Part shown: positions 35,339-42,796 of the stretch, in pieces
How positions within the stretch are numbered: the first letter of the stretch is position 1
Layout: the number at the start of each line of letters is the position of its first letter
Notes under the pieces: model-generated
Told to the model about the DNA's origin: nothing
The model's input: the letters and a program-made list of their open reading frames with translations, nothing else
The model's database searches: none
Made by a program: the position numbers and the translations under genes
DNA from: Bacteroidota bacterium
GTDB lineage: Bacteria; Bacteroidota; Ignavibacteria; UBA10030; BY39
Direction: 5' to 3'
Length of the DNA: 44,524 bases
Assembly (NCBI GenBank): GCA_030682385.1
Contig: JAUXOG010000010.1
Coordinates: 1 to 44,524, forward strand

Positions 35339-35427
35339 GGAGAGGTGGCCGAGTGGCTGAAGGCAACGGTTTGCTAAACCGTCATAGTGGGAAACTGCTA
35401 TCGAGAGTTCGAATCTCTCCCTCTCCG
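35339..35427 (+). tRNA. tRNA-Ser (GCU), attachment site of the integrative element
   Basis: An 89-nt class II tRNA with a perfect acceptor stem GGAGAGG/CCTCTCC, anticodon stem-loop ACGGTTTGCTAAACCGT with anticodon GCT, a long variable arm (ATAGTGGGAAACTGCTAT) and T arm GAGAGTTCGAATCTCTC. CCA is not encoded. From base 14 onward the sequence is duplicated at 41154-41233, so the 3' part of this gene now comes from the integrated element. Confidence 0.96.
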
Positions 35428-35431
35428 CTGA
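35352..35431 (+). repeat. attL: 80-bp att repeat in tRNA-Ser
   Basis: An 80-base stretch identical to 41154-41233. It starts in the D arm of the tRNA, covers the anticodon arm, variable arm, T arm and acceptor 3' side, and ends four bases past the discriminator base. Confidence 0.95.
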
Positions 35432-35434
35432 TAC

Positions 35435-35464
35435 AAAAAGGGCTATTTTAAAAATTACCCTTTT
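35435..35464 (+). terminator. Element-supplied terminator behind tRNA-Ser
   Basis: AAAAGGG and CCCTTTT arms, 15-nt AT-rich loop, ending in a T run, directly after attL. It substitutes for the tRNA's original terminator, which was moved to 41234-41261 by the integration. Confidence 0.65.
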
Positions 35465-35501
35465 CAATGCAGCATATTTTCGGTGAATTTTTTACCACAT
35501 T

Positions 35502-35546
35502 GGTAACCACAAAGGTAACCACTTAGGTAACCACATTGGTAACCAT
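35502..35546 (+). repeat. Four 12-bp-spaced GGTAACCA repeats near attL
   Basis: GGTAACCA occurs at 35502, 35514, 35526 and 35538, with a degenerate fifth unit (TTTACCACAT) just before. The period is exactly 12 bases in one orientation. Two more copies with the same spacing lie next to attR (41092, 41104). Best explained as arm-type binding sites of the element's integrase or excision factor; replication iterons are the alternative. Confidence 0.75.
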
Positions 35547-35595
35547 CTTTTTGACTTGCTTCTTGCCTTAGAAACGTTGCTGAAGGAGTGAAAAT

Positions 35596-36597
35596 ATGTT
35601 TTTATCAAGGCGTTTGAACGGAGTGTATTATCTATGGTTTGTAGATGAAGGCGGTCGCAAGCGGAAGGTATCAACGGGCTGTAAGATGAAAGCCGATGCT
35701 TTCAAGTTTCTAAAGTCTTACAATCAGGCTGAGGCTGAGCGGAGAGCTAAACTCAAAACTATTTCCTTGAATGAATTTATGCAAGAGTTTCTTAATTACT
35801 CAAGCGGTGTTCATACATTAAAAACTCAAGCTTGTTTTAAAAATGCTTTCCGGGAGTTTATAAGAATAATCAGCGATAAGCAATTAAATCAAATATCCAT
35901 TAAAGATATTGAGAGTTTTTTAAGTCAAAAGAAGTTAGAAGCGAGTGAGTGGACGGCAAGGAAATATTTCATCTCTTTGAGTTCAGCATTCGAGCGAGCG
36001 AGGTTATGGAATTATCTCGAAGTCAATCCGTTCCGTAAGGTCGAGAAGCCGAAAACTCCTGAGCTTATACCGTTATTTTTAACAAAGCAAGATTTTAATT
36101 TATTACTCACTGCAATTGTAGAGAATGATTTTCGGGAGTTGGTTATCATTGCAGCTTATACAGGTTTGCGGTTGGGTGAATTGCTTTCATTGGAATGGAG
36201 CGATATTGATTTTAAGAAGCGGGTGCTTCAGGTTCGGAATAAGGAAACATTTACAACGAAGTCGGGAAGGAATAGACTTTTACCGATGGCTGAGGTTGTG
36301 TATCATACCTTGATGCAACGTAAAGAGAGTTTGACTTCAGAGCATTCCCTTATATTTAACAGCAAGCCTCAATACGTTACTAAAAAATTCAAGCGATATG
36401 TTCGGGCTTCGGGACTCAATGAGCGTTTACACTTTCACAGCTTGCGACATACCTTTTGCAGTTGGTTGGCTGAGGCGGGTGTTAGCTTGTATGCTATTAG
36501 CAAACTTGCCGGACATTCACAAACTAAGACAACGGAGATATATGCACATTTGCAAAGCGACTCAATGCACGGGCTTGTCAATGATGCTTTCAATTAA
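35596..36597 (+). CDS. int: Tyrosine recombinase (integrase) of the tRNA-Ser element
   Basis: 333 residues. An N-terminal DNA-binding region includes a short arm-binding-like domain (FLSRRLNGVYYLWFVDEGGR) and a SAM-like core-binding domain (~55-150). The catalytic domain has R192 (TGLRLGELL), H281 and R284 (HSLRH), H307 (LAGHS) and Y316 (EIYAHL). All catalytic residues are present, so integration and excision should be possible. AAGGAG lies eight bases upstream of the ATG. Its place just inside attL is standard for tRNA-targeting elements, and the GGTAACCA repeats lie directly in front of it. Confidence 0.95.
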   Translation: MFLSRRLNGVYYLWFVDEGGRKRKVSTGCKMKADAFKFLKSYNQAEAERRAKLKTISLNEFMQEFLNYSSGVHTLKTQACFKNAFREFIRIISDKQLNQISIKDIESFLSQKKLEASEWTARKYFISLSSAFERARLWNYLEVNPFRKVEKPKTPELIPLFLTKQDFNLLLTAIVENDFRELVIIAAYTGLRLGELLSLEWSDIDFKKRVLQVRNKETFTTKSGRNRLLPMAEVVYHTLMQRKESLTSEHSLIFNSKPQYVTKKFKRYVRASGLNERLHFHSLRHTFCSWLAEAGVSLYAISKLAGHSQTKTTEIYAHLQSDSMHGLVNDAFN

Positions 36598-36854
36598 GAT
36601 AATCAATCCTGAGCGATATATGGGTGAAATAGGATACTTTAAATTGGTTGACAAGGTTATATAAACACATATTTTGCAAATTTAATTTTTCTTCTTGCAT
36701 TAGTTTGAAAATAGTTTAAATTGTAGTAAGACATAATTTCAGTATGATGCGAATTAAGAAAATATTATCCTTCACTCGTTCCCTTGTAAAAGGGGGAAGC
36801 CGGTCGCACGGTATTGAAACGGGTGGAGGGATTTTTATTTTATGAGGTGAACGG

Positions 36855-37292
36855 ATGAGACTAAGAAAAGAAATCGTTGAGGTTCTGAACATAGCAAGAG
36901 AACACGGTCCAATGATTCAAGAATACAGAGAACAGTTTGAAGCTATGAGGCGGGCTGGTATGTTTGAACACATTGAAGCTATAAGGCGGGCTGGCATATT
37001 TGAAGATGAAGAAACAAAAGAAGTCAAGGAAATTCCTTCAGTAGCAGAGCCAATAAATAAGAAACAAAGGGATTACAAACTCAAAAGTTGTAAAATTATT
37101 TGTGATAATTTAGGACTAAAAGCGGGTGAAACAGTTTCACGAGAGACTAAGTTTGAAATAGCAAAAAAATTAGATTTAGATGTGGGAGAATTTAATAATT
37201 TCAAATCAGGAAAATCAAATTCTTATCAAGAAACTTCAAAAATGGTTGCTGAATTAGGATATAAAAAGCGAGGTGCTACAAAATATAATTGA
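36855..37292 (+). CDS. Putative regulator of the element
   Basis: 145 residues, not assigned to a family. The N-terminal half is helical and charged with an internal tandem duplication (EAMRRAGMFEHI / EAIRRAGIFEDE; ~36 bases duplicated at 36940-37010). The C-terminal half (~72-145) looks like a small helix-turn-helix-type domain (FEIAKKLDLDVGEFNNFKSG). A dimerising coiled coil plus a DNA-binding domain fits a transcriptional regulator, which satellites usually have at this place; this is inference. A GAGGTG site precedes the ATG. The ~255-base gap between int and this gene has no gene; it is AT-rich and may hold the promoter. Confidence 0.6.
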   Translation: MRLRKEIVEVLNIAREHGPMIQEYREQFEAMRRAGMFEHIEAIRRAGIFEDEETKEVKEIPSVAEPINKKQRDYKLKSCKIICDNLGLKAGETVSRETKFEIAKKLDLDVGEFNNFKSGKSNSYQETSKMVAELGYKKRGATKYN

Positions 37293-37314
37293 TGTTTTTA
37301 GCTTGTTTTTCGAT

Positions 37315-37369
37315 GTTACCGATGTTTCTATATAAAAATTAAAAATAATTTTACGGAAACATTGGTAAT
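37315..37369. promoter_or_regulatory. Long inverted repeat around an AT-rich core (possible origin or operator)
   Basis: GTTACCGATGTTTC (37315-37328) is matched by GAAACATTGGTAAT (37355-37368), 12 or 13 of 14 positions pairing, with a ~26-base almost pure A/T core between. It lies upstream of the replication genes and downstream of the putative regulator. A replication origin or a regulator-binding site would both fit. Confidence 0.45.
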
Positions 37370-37444
37370 ACTTTTTTGACATATTAGATTGTATCAGTTT
37401 GAAAGAACGGATATAATTCAAATATTAACCTGAAAAGAATTTTA

Positions 37445-37488
37445 AAAGCCGAAGGTGAACTTATCCGTTCATACCTTTGGCTTTTTTT
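37445..37488 (+). terminator. Hairpin terminator just before the 138-residue gene
   Basis: AAAGCCGAAGGT and ACCTTTGGCTTT arms (one G-U pair), 16-nt loop, followed by T7. Only ~16 bases separate it from the next ATG, which makes it either a terminator of the regulator transcript or an attenuator in the leader of the replication genes. Confidence 0.75.
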
Positions 37489-37504
37489 ATTTATAGGAAT
37501 AGTT

Positions 37505-37921
37505 ATGAAAGATATTTCTCTGACGCCTACAAATAAGCCGGGCGTTTTTCAAGTTATGCTTTCGGACGGCTGGACAGTTAAACAAATTGGAACTTGGAAC
37601 GAAGCAAATTGCACGTTTATTACACAGCGAAACGAAAAAAAACATTTACATTTAAAGTCGGGAAGTCTTGCCGTCAATGAGATGGTGCTGGAGCTACCGG
37701 GCTTGCGATGGGTTTGTATAATGTATGAGGATGCAAGCGGTGGTAAAAGGGAATTAAAAACAAGCCGGGAATATATTCTAAAATTCGGCAAGCGGGCTGC
37801 CTTTGCATCTACATCATACGAGCCTCAGCTGTTTCTTGAATTGAGTCAGTGGTCGATGGAGCGGGCAGTCCGTTTTGAGAAGCAGCTAAACAGTCAACAA
37901 TCATTGTTTGAGGTTGCTTAA
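37505..37921 (+). CDS. Hypothetical protein of the element
   Basis: 138 residues, no family recognised. The N-terminal ~100 residues appear beta-rich (FQVMLSDGWTVKQIGTWNEA, ELPGLRWVCIMYEDASGGKR), the last ~35 helical (LFLELSQWSMERAVRFEKQL). AGGAA precedes the ATG. Its stop overlaps the ATG of the next gene by one base (TAATG), so it is translationally coupled to the winged-helix replication protein and is likely to act in replication or its control. Confidence 0.6.
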   Translation: MKDISLTPTNKPGVFQVMLSDGWTVKQIGTWNEANCTFITQRNEKKHLHLKSGSLAVNEMVLELPGLRWVCIMYEDASGGKRELKTSREYILKFGKRAAFASTSYEPQLFLELSQWSMERAVRFEKQLNSQQSLFEVA

Positions 37922-38358
37922 TGGAAGGCTGGATAAAACTTCATCGGTCTATTGAAGAAAACGAAATGTATTTTGCTGATAGATTTACACGAATGCAAGC
38001 TTGGATTGACTTGCTTTTATTGGCAAATCATAAAGCAGCGGTCGTATTTATACGAGGTATCGAGTTACGATTGAAGCCGGGTGAGTCGTTCCATTCGTGG
38101 TCAACGTTAGGCAAACGCTGGAAGTGGAATCGCAAGACAGTTGGAAGGTTTTTGAAATATCTTCGAAACAAGCAAATGATACACTACAGAACAGCCTACA
38201 AAATTGGCGTTATTACTATTGTAAAATGGGAAAACTATCAATCCAATGGTGCAGTAGTGGACTACAAAAGGGACTACAAAAGGGACTCTAACAAGAATGT
38301 TAAGAAGAATAAGCCTGAAAAAAAATCAAATCGAATGAGTGGTTTGCGATGGCTTTGA
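37921..38358 (+). CDS. Phage-type winged-helix replication initiator-like protein
   Basis: 145 residues. The start GWIKLHRSIEENEMYFADRF, the helix WIDLLLLANHK, the strand LKPGESFHSWSTLGKRW and the KTVGRFLKYLRNKQMI / VITIVKWENYQ wing match the N-terminal domain of many phage replication-organiser proteins. These load the helicase or open the origin. The C-terminal tail is short, basic and contains an exact DNA tandem duplication (DYKRDYKRD), so the origin-binding or helicase-interaction extension of longer relatives is missing. About 100 bases without a gene follow before the helicase gene. Confidence 0.75.
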   Translation: MEGWIKLHRSIEENEMYFADRFTRMQAWIDLLLLANHKAAVVFIRGIELRLKPGESFHSWSTLGKRWKWNRKTVGRFLKYLRNKQMIHYRTAYKIGVITIVKWENYQSNGAVVDYKRDYKRDSNKNVKKNKPEKKSNRMSGLRWL

Positions 38359-38459
38359 TACGTAGATTGAATTATCGGGCGGTTTATTTTATATGGTGCG
38401 GGCTTCCGCTGAAATACAAAATTATAATGCTTCTAAAGAAGTTATGGAAAGGATTTTAG

Positions 38460-40199
38460 ATGAAATATTTTGAATATGCAATCGGTGGGCTGGTCAATAG
38501 GAATCAGATTATTGAAGCTGATAAGTTCAGTTTGAACGGTCAACGGTCGGAATGTTATAAGTCGATGTTTTACTTTGATGATGGTTTGAAGATTTACGTT
38601 GATAAGACAAAGTCGGTGTCGGGATACAGCGGGCAGCATTGCAGCGATTATCTTTATTTCGATTTTGATGGTTCGGATTTGCACGAGGTTAAGGCTGAGG
38701 TCGAGAAGTTTATCAGATTCCTTGAGGTCGAGTATATGCCGATTGAATATGTTTCAATTTTCTTTTCTGGAAACAAGGGCTTTCATTTATCTATACCATT
38801 CAAGGCAATATCAGAGCCGGAATTTTCGATTGAGTTTTATAAAACAGTTAAGAAAATGGTGTTGAAGTTGACTGCGGGCTTTAAATTTGTTGATGCTGGA
38901 ATATACCAAATTAACCGGCTGATGAGATTAGAAAATACTATCAATGCAAAATCAGGGTTGTATAAAATACCGATAACCTTTGAGGAGTTAGTTTCCTTAT
39001 CGGTTGCCGAGATACAGGAAGTTGCGAAAACTCCGAGAGAGTTTGAGCAATACGAAGATGAAATAAAGGAAATTTCGGGGCTTCGGGAGTTATACCTTGA
39101 ATGCAAGCGGGTTGAGACTGAGCCGAAGCAATCAAATGTAAATGAGTTCACAAATATTTTGCAAGGTGTAGCCGAAGGCAATCGAAACAATGCAGCGGTG
39201 AAGCTTGCGGGTTTGTTCGTAGCAAAAGGATTCGATGAAACTCTCACTCTTGTAATGCTAAAACTTTGGAATCAAAATAACAATCCAAAATTAAGTGAGA
39301 ATGAAATTCAGGGAATTGTTAGAAGTTGCTTTCGATATAAGAAGGTAGATGCAATACCTGTTGTGTATAGCATCGGGTCCGGGTTCAATGAATACAAACA
39401 GTTCGTTTCAACCTTTGATGCGGTCAAGGTTAAACTTGGCTTTGAGCCGATAGATGAGAAGATAAGGGGACTCGTTCCCGGCGAGGTAGCCGTTATACTC
39501 GGACGGACTTCTGTCGGCAAGAGTGCCTTCCTTCAGTGGATTGGTTTAAACTATGCTAAACGCACAAAGCAGCCGGTCTTATTTTTCTCTCTTGAGATGC
39601 CTATCAGTTCGGTTATAGAGAGAAGCATTCAAATATCAACCGGTGAGTGCGGGTATGATGTGGAGCGGTTCATCAAGTCGGGAAATGTAAATTTTGAGCA
39701 AGAGGTCAAAGCTGAATTACAAAAGATTCAATCATTTTACAGTGTAACGAAATCGGGTCTTAACCTGGAGCAGATTAAAAACATAATACAGCACAGTGAA
39801 GAAAATATTTTCAAACAAAAATGCGGTTTAATTCTCATCGATTATCTCGGACTCATTGCCGGCGGCGGTCGGGATTTATATGAGAAGACTTCAAATATCG
39901 CAAGGGAGATTAAAACTATTGCAAAAGATATAAACACTCCGATAATATACCTGAGTCAAATCAACCGGAAGTATCAAGGCACGGACGAGCTGGACATATC
40001 GGCAGCGAGGGACTCAGGAGCAGTAGAAGAAGCAGCGGACTTTGTATTTGGTTTGAGAAGGGTTGATGCTGAAGATACAGAGGATTCAATCAAGCTGGAG
40101 TTAGGGGTCTTGAAAAATCGTAGAGGTTCAACCGGCAAGATTGAGATTTATATGAATAAAAAAAGTTTAAACTTTACAACGGATGGTAAACCATTTTAA
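38460..40199 (+). CDS. Primase-polymerase / DnaB-type helicase fusion
   Basis: 579 residues with two enzyme modules. Residues ~1-180 are an archaeo-eukaryotic-type primase (AEP/PrimPol): DxD at D68/D70 (YFDFDG), the SGNKGFH motif ending at H109, the third acidic motif at D145 (FVDAG), and NRLMRLENTIN. A PriCT-like helical linker (GVAEGNRNNAAVKLAGLF) follows. Residues ~320-579 are a RecA-fold DnaB-type helicase: Walker A GRTSVGKS (348-355), FFSLEMP, Walker B LILIDYLGL and the IIYLSQINR sensor. A self-sufficient replication protein able to prime and unwind is common in satellites, small plasmids and phages. It is probably directed to the origin by the winged-helix protein. AAAGGA lies six bases before the ATG. 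Confidence 0.9.
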   Translation: MKYFEYAIGGLVNRNQIIEADKFSLNGQRSECYKSMFYFDDGLKIYVDKTKSVSGYSGQHCSDYLYFDFDGSDLHEVKAEVEKFIRFLEVEYMPIEYVSIFFSGNKGFHLSIPFKAISEPEFSIEFYKTVKKMVLKLTAGFKFVDAGIYQINRLMRLENTINAKSGLYKIPITFEELVSLSVAEIQEVAKTPREFEQYEDEIKEISGLRELYLECKRVETEPKQSNVNEFTNILQGVAEGNRNNAAVKLAGLFVAKGFDETLTLVMLKLWNQNNNPKLSENEIQGIVRSCFRYKKVDAIPVVYSIGSGFNEYKQFVSTFDAVKVKLGFEPIDEKIRGLVPGEVAVILGRTSVGKSAFLQWIGLNYAKRTKQPVLFFSLEMPISSVIERSIQISTGECGYDVERFIKSGNVNFEQEVKAELQKIQSFYSVTKSGLNLEQIKNIIQHSEENIFKQKCGLILIDYLGLIAGGGRDLYEKTSNIAREIKTIAKDINTPIIYLSQINRKYQGTDELDISAARDSGAVEEAADFVFGLRRVDAEDTEDSIKLELGVLKNRRGSTGKIEIYMNKKSLNFTTDGKPF

Positions 40200-40210
40200 A
40201 AGGTGATGGA

Positions 40211-40417
40211 ATGAAAAACAAAAGAAAAGAATTAAAAGAATTCTTGAAGTTATACAATCGGTTTATATATTCAATCGTGAATCAAAACGATAACAAGGAG
40301 CTTCAGGAGTTTCCTGATGAGATTATAACCGATGAGGAGCTTGATTTTTTGCTAAACATAAGTCGAGGGATAGAAAAACCGATAAACAAAAAATGTTTGG
40401 GTCCTCCCACAAGGTAA
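40211..40417 (+). CDS. Small hypothetical protein of the element
   Basis: 68 residues, helical and acidic in the middle (ELQEFPDEIITDEELDFLLN), no family recognised. It starts 12 bases after the helicase gene with AGGTG at good spacing, so it is probably translated. Between it and the next gene are ~65 bases without visible signals. Confidence 0.55.
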   Translation: MKNKRKELKEFLKLYNRFIYSIVNQNDNKELQEFPDEIITDEELDFLLNISRGIEKPINKKCLGPPTR

Positions 40418-40482
40418 TGTTTGCGGGTGCGAAACGCTCGGAATACTTTTAGGTGAAACAAAAAAAATGTAGGTTTATATTT

Positions 40483-40947
40483 ATGAAAGAAAAACTAATA
40501 ATCAGCACAACGGAGCTTTGCAAGTTGTGGCAACGAACACCGGCTACAATATCGGAATACGTCAAGAACGGAATGCCAAAGCTTGCTCGAGGTCGTTTTC
40601 ATTTAAACGAGATATGGCAGTGGAGATATTCTGTTTTGAAAGAGAAATCCGAAACCGGCAGTGGAGATATAAAGCAAGAGAGACTTCGAAAGATTGAGGT
40701 AGAGCGGAAACTATTGGAAATTGAACTTGCGAAGCAACAAGGCAAGCTTGTTAGCCTTGATGAGATTAAGGTAGTATGGGAGAGAGTTATAGTAGCTTTC
40801 AAAAACAAATTATTATTATTCCCGAACAAAGTTTCATCACGATTATTGAATATGCAAACTATCGGAGAAATAAAATCGTTATTAGATGAAGAAATATTCC
40901 AAATACTAAATGAACTCAGTCAATCGAGGGTTGAAAAGGATTCTTGA
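40483..40947 (+). CDS. Small terminase subunit-like protein (Nu1 type)
   Basis: From the ATG at 40483, 154 residues; a GTG at 40453 would add ten residues of less typical sequence. The N-terminal domain is a winged helix of the MerR/excisionase fold (STTELCKLWQRTPATISEYV, then KNGMPKLARGRFHLNEIWQW). The next segment IKQERLRKIEVERKLLEIEL and the following AKQQGKLVSLDEI match the layout of lambda gpNu1 relatives: an Arg/Glu-rich helix, then 'G.lv..dev...w'. The C-terminus is helical (VIVAFKNKLLLFPNKVSSRL). Nu1-type proteins bind cos/pac sites and direct DNA to the large terminase. Because there is no large subunit in the element, this would redirect a helper phage's packaging. An excisionase is the main alternative, but it would be unusually long. 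Confidence 0.7.
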   Translation: MKEKLIISTTELCKLWQRTPATISEYVKNGMPKLARGRFHLNEIWQWRYSVLKEKSETGSGDIKQERLRKIEVERKLLEIELAKQQGKLVSLDEIKVVWERVIVAFKNKLLLFPNKVSSRLLNMQTIGEIKSLLDEEIFQILNELSQSRVEKDS

Positions 40948-41091
40948 AAATTTGCATTTTGAAAATTGCTGTGGTAAATTACCGATGCAGTTTAAAAAGT
41001 TAAATCTCTCAGATAAAAATATTAATGCTTTTCGGTGCTGCGGGTTTGTGAGAGAGCCTAACTTGCCGGAGAGCATTTTTTTATGGCAATT

Positions 41092-41112
41092 GGTAACCAA
41101 AAAGGTAACCAC
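41092..41112 (+). repeat. Two GGTAACCA repeats near attR
   Basis: GGTAACCA occurs at 41092 and GGTAACCA again at 41104, in the same orientation and with the same 12-base period as the four copies beside attL. In the excised circle the two groups would flank the joined attP. Confidence 0.7.
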
Positions 41113-41153
41113 CTAAAAAATAATTGCTGAAAATGAATTGAAAAAAGGCAATT

Positions 41154-41233
41154 AGTGGCTGAAGGCAACGGTTTGCTAAACCGTCATAGTGGGAAACTGC
41201 TATCGAGAGTTCGAATCTCTCCCTCTCCGCTGA
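41154..41233 (+). repeat. attR: 80-bp att repeat
   Basis: Identical to 35352-35431. It is the displaced 3' part of the original tRNA-Ser gene and lacks the first 13 bases of the tRNA, so it is not a working tRNA. Confidence 0.95.
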
Positions 41234-41261
41234 GGGTGATTCAATTGAATCACCCTTTTTT
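41234..41261 (+). terminator. Original terminator of tRNA-Ser
   Basis: A perfect 22-base palindrome (GGGTGATTCAA / TTGAATCACCC arms) followed by T6, directly next to attR. Its position right behind the tRNA 3' part shows it belonged to the tRNA gene before the element entered. Confidence 0.85.
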
Positions 41262-41336
41262 GTTATCTTGATTTACTAATAACTTATTTGTATTTTTAAA
41301 TCGAAAATTTTACAACACAAAAATAAAATCTTATAA

Positions 41337-42794
41337 ATGATATCCAAAACAATCCGCATCCGCTTTGCACCAAGTCCAACCGGTTATCTTCACGTCGGTG
41401 GCTTGCGAACAGCGTTATACAACTATCTCTTCGCTCGCCAAAACAAAGGTGTTTTCATACTCCGCATCGAAGATACTGATAGAACTCGCTATGTTGAAGG
41501 GGCTGTCGAAAACCTAATTAATACTCTGCGGTGGGCTGGTTTAGACTTCGACGAAGGTCCGAAAAAAGGTGGAAGTTTCGGTCCTTATATTCAATCCGAA
41601 CGGCTTGATATTTATAGAAAATATGCAGAACAGCTTGTGAATGATGGTAAAGCTTATTATTGTTTCTGCACAAGCGAGCGACTTGAAAAAATGAGAGATG
41701 ATTTAGAAGGAACGGGTGCTTTTGCAAAGTATGATAAAACCTGTTTAAAACTTTCACAATCGGACATCGAAAAGAATTTAGCCGTCCGAAGTACGTATGT
41801 TATCCGTATGAAAGTTCCCGAAAACCGCATCATCAAATTTCACGACTTGATACGCGAAGAAGTAGAAATTGCAAGCGACCTGATTGATGATCAGGTGCTG
41901 ATAAAATCGGATGGTTATCCAACGTATCATTTAGCAAATGTTGTTGACGATCATTTGATGAAAGTAACACATGTTATACGCGGTGAAGAGTGGCTGCCGA
42001 GTGTACCGAAACATATTCTACTGTATGAATATTTCGGATGGGAAATTCCAAAACTTGCGCATCTTCCACTCTTGTTGAATGCCGATCGCAGCAAATTAAG
42101 TAAAAGGCAGGGAGATGTTGCTGTCGAAGATTATAAAGCCAAGGGATATTTGAAAGAAGGATTGGTTAACTTCGTTGCATTTCTCGGATGGAATCCCGGC
42201 GATGAAAGGGAAATATTTTCACTTGATGAATTAGTGAAAGAGTTCTCGCTCGAACGCGTTGGTAAAGCCGGCGCTATATTCAATATCGAGAAACTCAACT
42301 GGATAAACCTCCAACACATTCATCAAAAAACGAATGAAGATTTGATTCCAATATTAAAAGAGATTTTATCAAATTCAAAATACAAAGGTTTGAATTTATC
42401 GGATGAGTATTTAGCAAATGTAATCGGTGCAATGCGTGTTAGAATAAATTATGTCTCAGGTATTTTAGAAAAAAGCAGCTACTTCTTTGAACAACCGCAG
42501 TCGTATGATGAAAATGTATTGAAAAAACACTGGAGACAAGAAACCCCGAACCAATTGTCTAAATTAATAAAAGAATATTCACTTCTGCAAAATCCAACAA
42601 AAGAAGATTACGAAACAGCCCTTAAAAAAACTGCCGAACAATTAGGAATTGGTGCCGGAAAACTGATTCATCCCACACGTTTAGCAGTATCAGGAATGGG
42701 GGAGGGTCCCGGACTTTACGATATTCTTTTTACATTAGGGAAAGAAGAAGTAATTAAGAGAATAGAAACTGCAATCAATAAAATAAAATTCTGA
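41337..42794 (+). CDS. gltX: Glutamyl-tRNA synthetase
   Basis: Class I synthetase charging tRNA-Glu. The HIGH-type motif is HVGG (19-22) in [20 protein letters not shown], and the KMSKS-type motif is KLSKR (253-257) in [12 protein letters not shown]. The catalytic Rossmann fold is followed by the helical anticodon-binding domain typical of bacterial GluRS; 485 residues is normal. Since glnS follows, this GluRS is probably discriminating and does not need to mischarge tRNA-Gln. The gene starts 76 bases after the tRNA-Ser terminator. Confidence 0.96.
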   Translation: MISKTIRIRFAPSPTGYLHVGGLRTALYNYLFARQNKGVFILRIEDTDRTRYVEGAVENLINTLRWAGLDFDEGPKKGGSFGPYIQSERLDIYRKYAEQLVNDGKAYYCFCTSERLEKMRDDLEGTGAFAKYDKTCLKLSQSDIEKNLAVRSTYVIRMKVPENRIIKFHDLIREEVEIASDLIDDQVLIKSDGYPTYHLANVVDDHLMKVTHVIRGEEWLPSVPKHILLYEYFGWEIPKLAHLPLLLNADRSKLSKRQGDVAVEDYKAKGYLKEGLVNFVAFLGWNPGDEREIFSLDELVKEFSLERVGKAGAIFNIEKLNWINLQHIHQKTNEDLIPILKEILSNSKYKGLNLSDEYLANVIGAMRVRINYVSGILEKSSYFFEQPQSYDENVLKKHWRQETPNQLSKLIKEYSLLQNPTKEDYETALKKTAEQLGIGAGKLIHPTRLAVSGMGEGPGLYDILFTLGKEEVIKRIETAINKIKF

Positions 42795-42796
42795 GA

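Larger units (their letters stand above)
35352..41233 (+). mobile_element. 5.8-kb tRNA-Ser integrative element, phage-satellite-like
   Basis: Bounded by identical 80-bp repeats, only one of which is part of a whole tRNA. The order inside is: integrase next to attL, putative regulator, unknown 138-residue protein, winged-helix replication protein, PrimPol-helicase fusion, 68-residue protein, Nu1-like small terminase subunit, attR. All genes point the same way. No capsid, portal, protease, tail, lysis or large terminase gene is present, and no conjugation or toxin-antitoxin gene. An integrase, a replication module and a small terminase gene without structural genes is the signature combination of phage-inducible chromosomal islands. 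An integrated plasmid or a degraded prophage are the alternatives; intact att sites and intact genes argue against degradation. Confidence 0.85.

Noticed and set aside
35490-35546. Regularly spaced short repeats read as a CRISPR array
   Set aside because: The unit is 12 bp in total with 8 conserved bases and 4-base spacers, there is no cas gene, and matching copies lie at the other att end. Arm-type sites or iterons explain it.
40910-41116. 68-codon frame overlapping the end of the small terminase gene
   Set aside because: No ribosome site, unusual composition, overlaps the terminase-like gene and runs through the GGTAACC repeats near attR; probably chance.
35339-41233. Integrated plasmid or integrative conjugative element
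   Set aside because: No relaxase, partition, mating or maintenance gene is present; the terminase-like gene points to a phage-related life style, though a small plasmid-like ancestor is not excluded.
41154-41243. Second tRNA-Ser gene at the right end of the element
   Set aside because: It lacks the first 13 bases of the tRNA including the acceptor 5' strand, so it is an att repeat.
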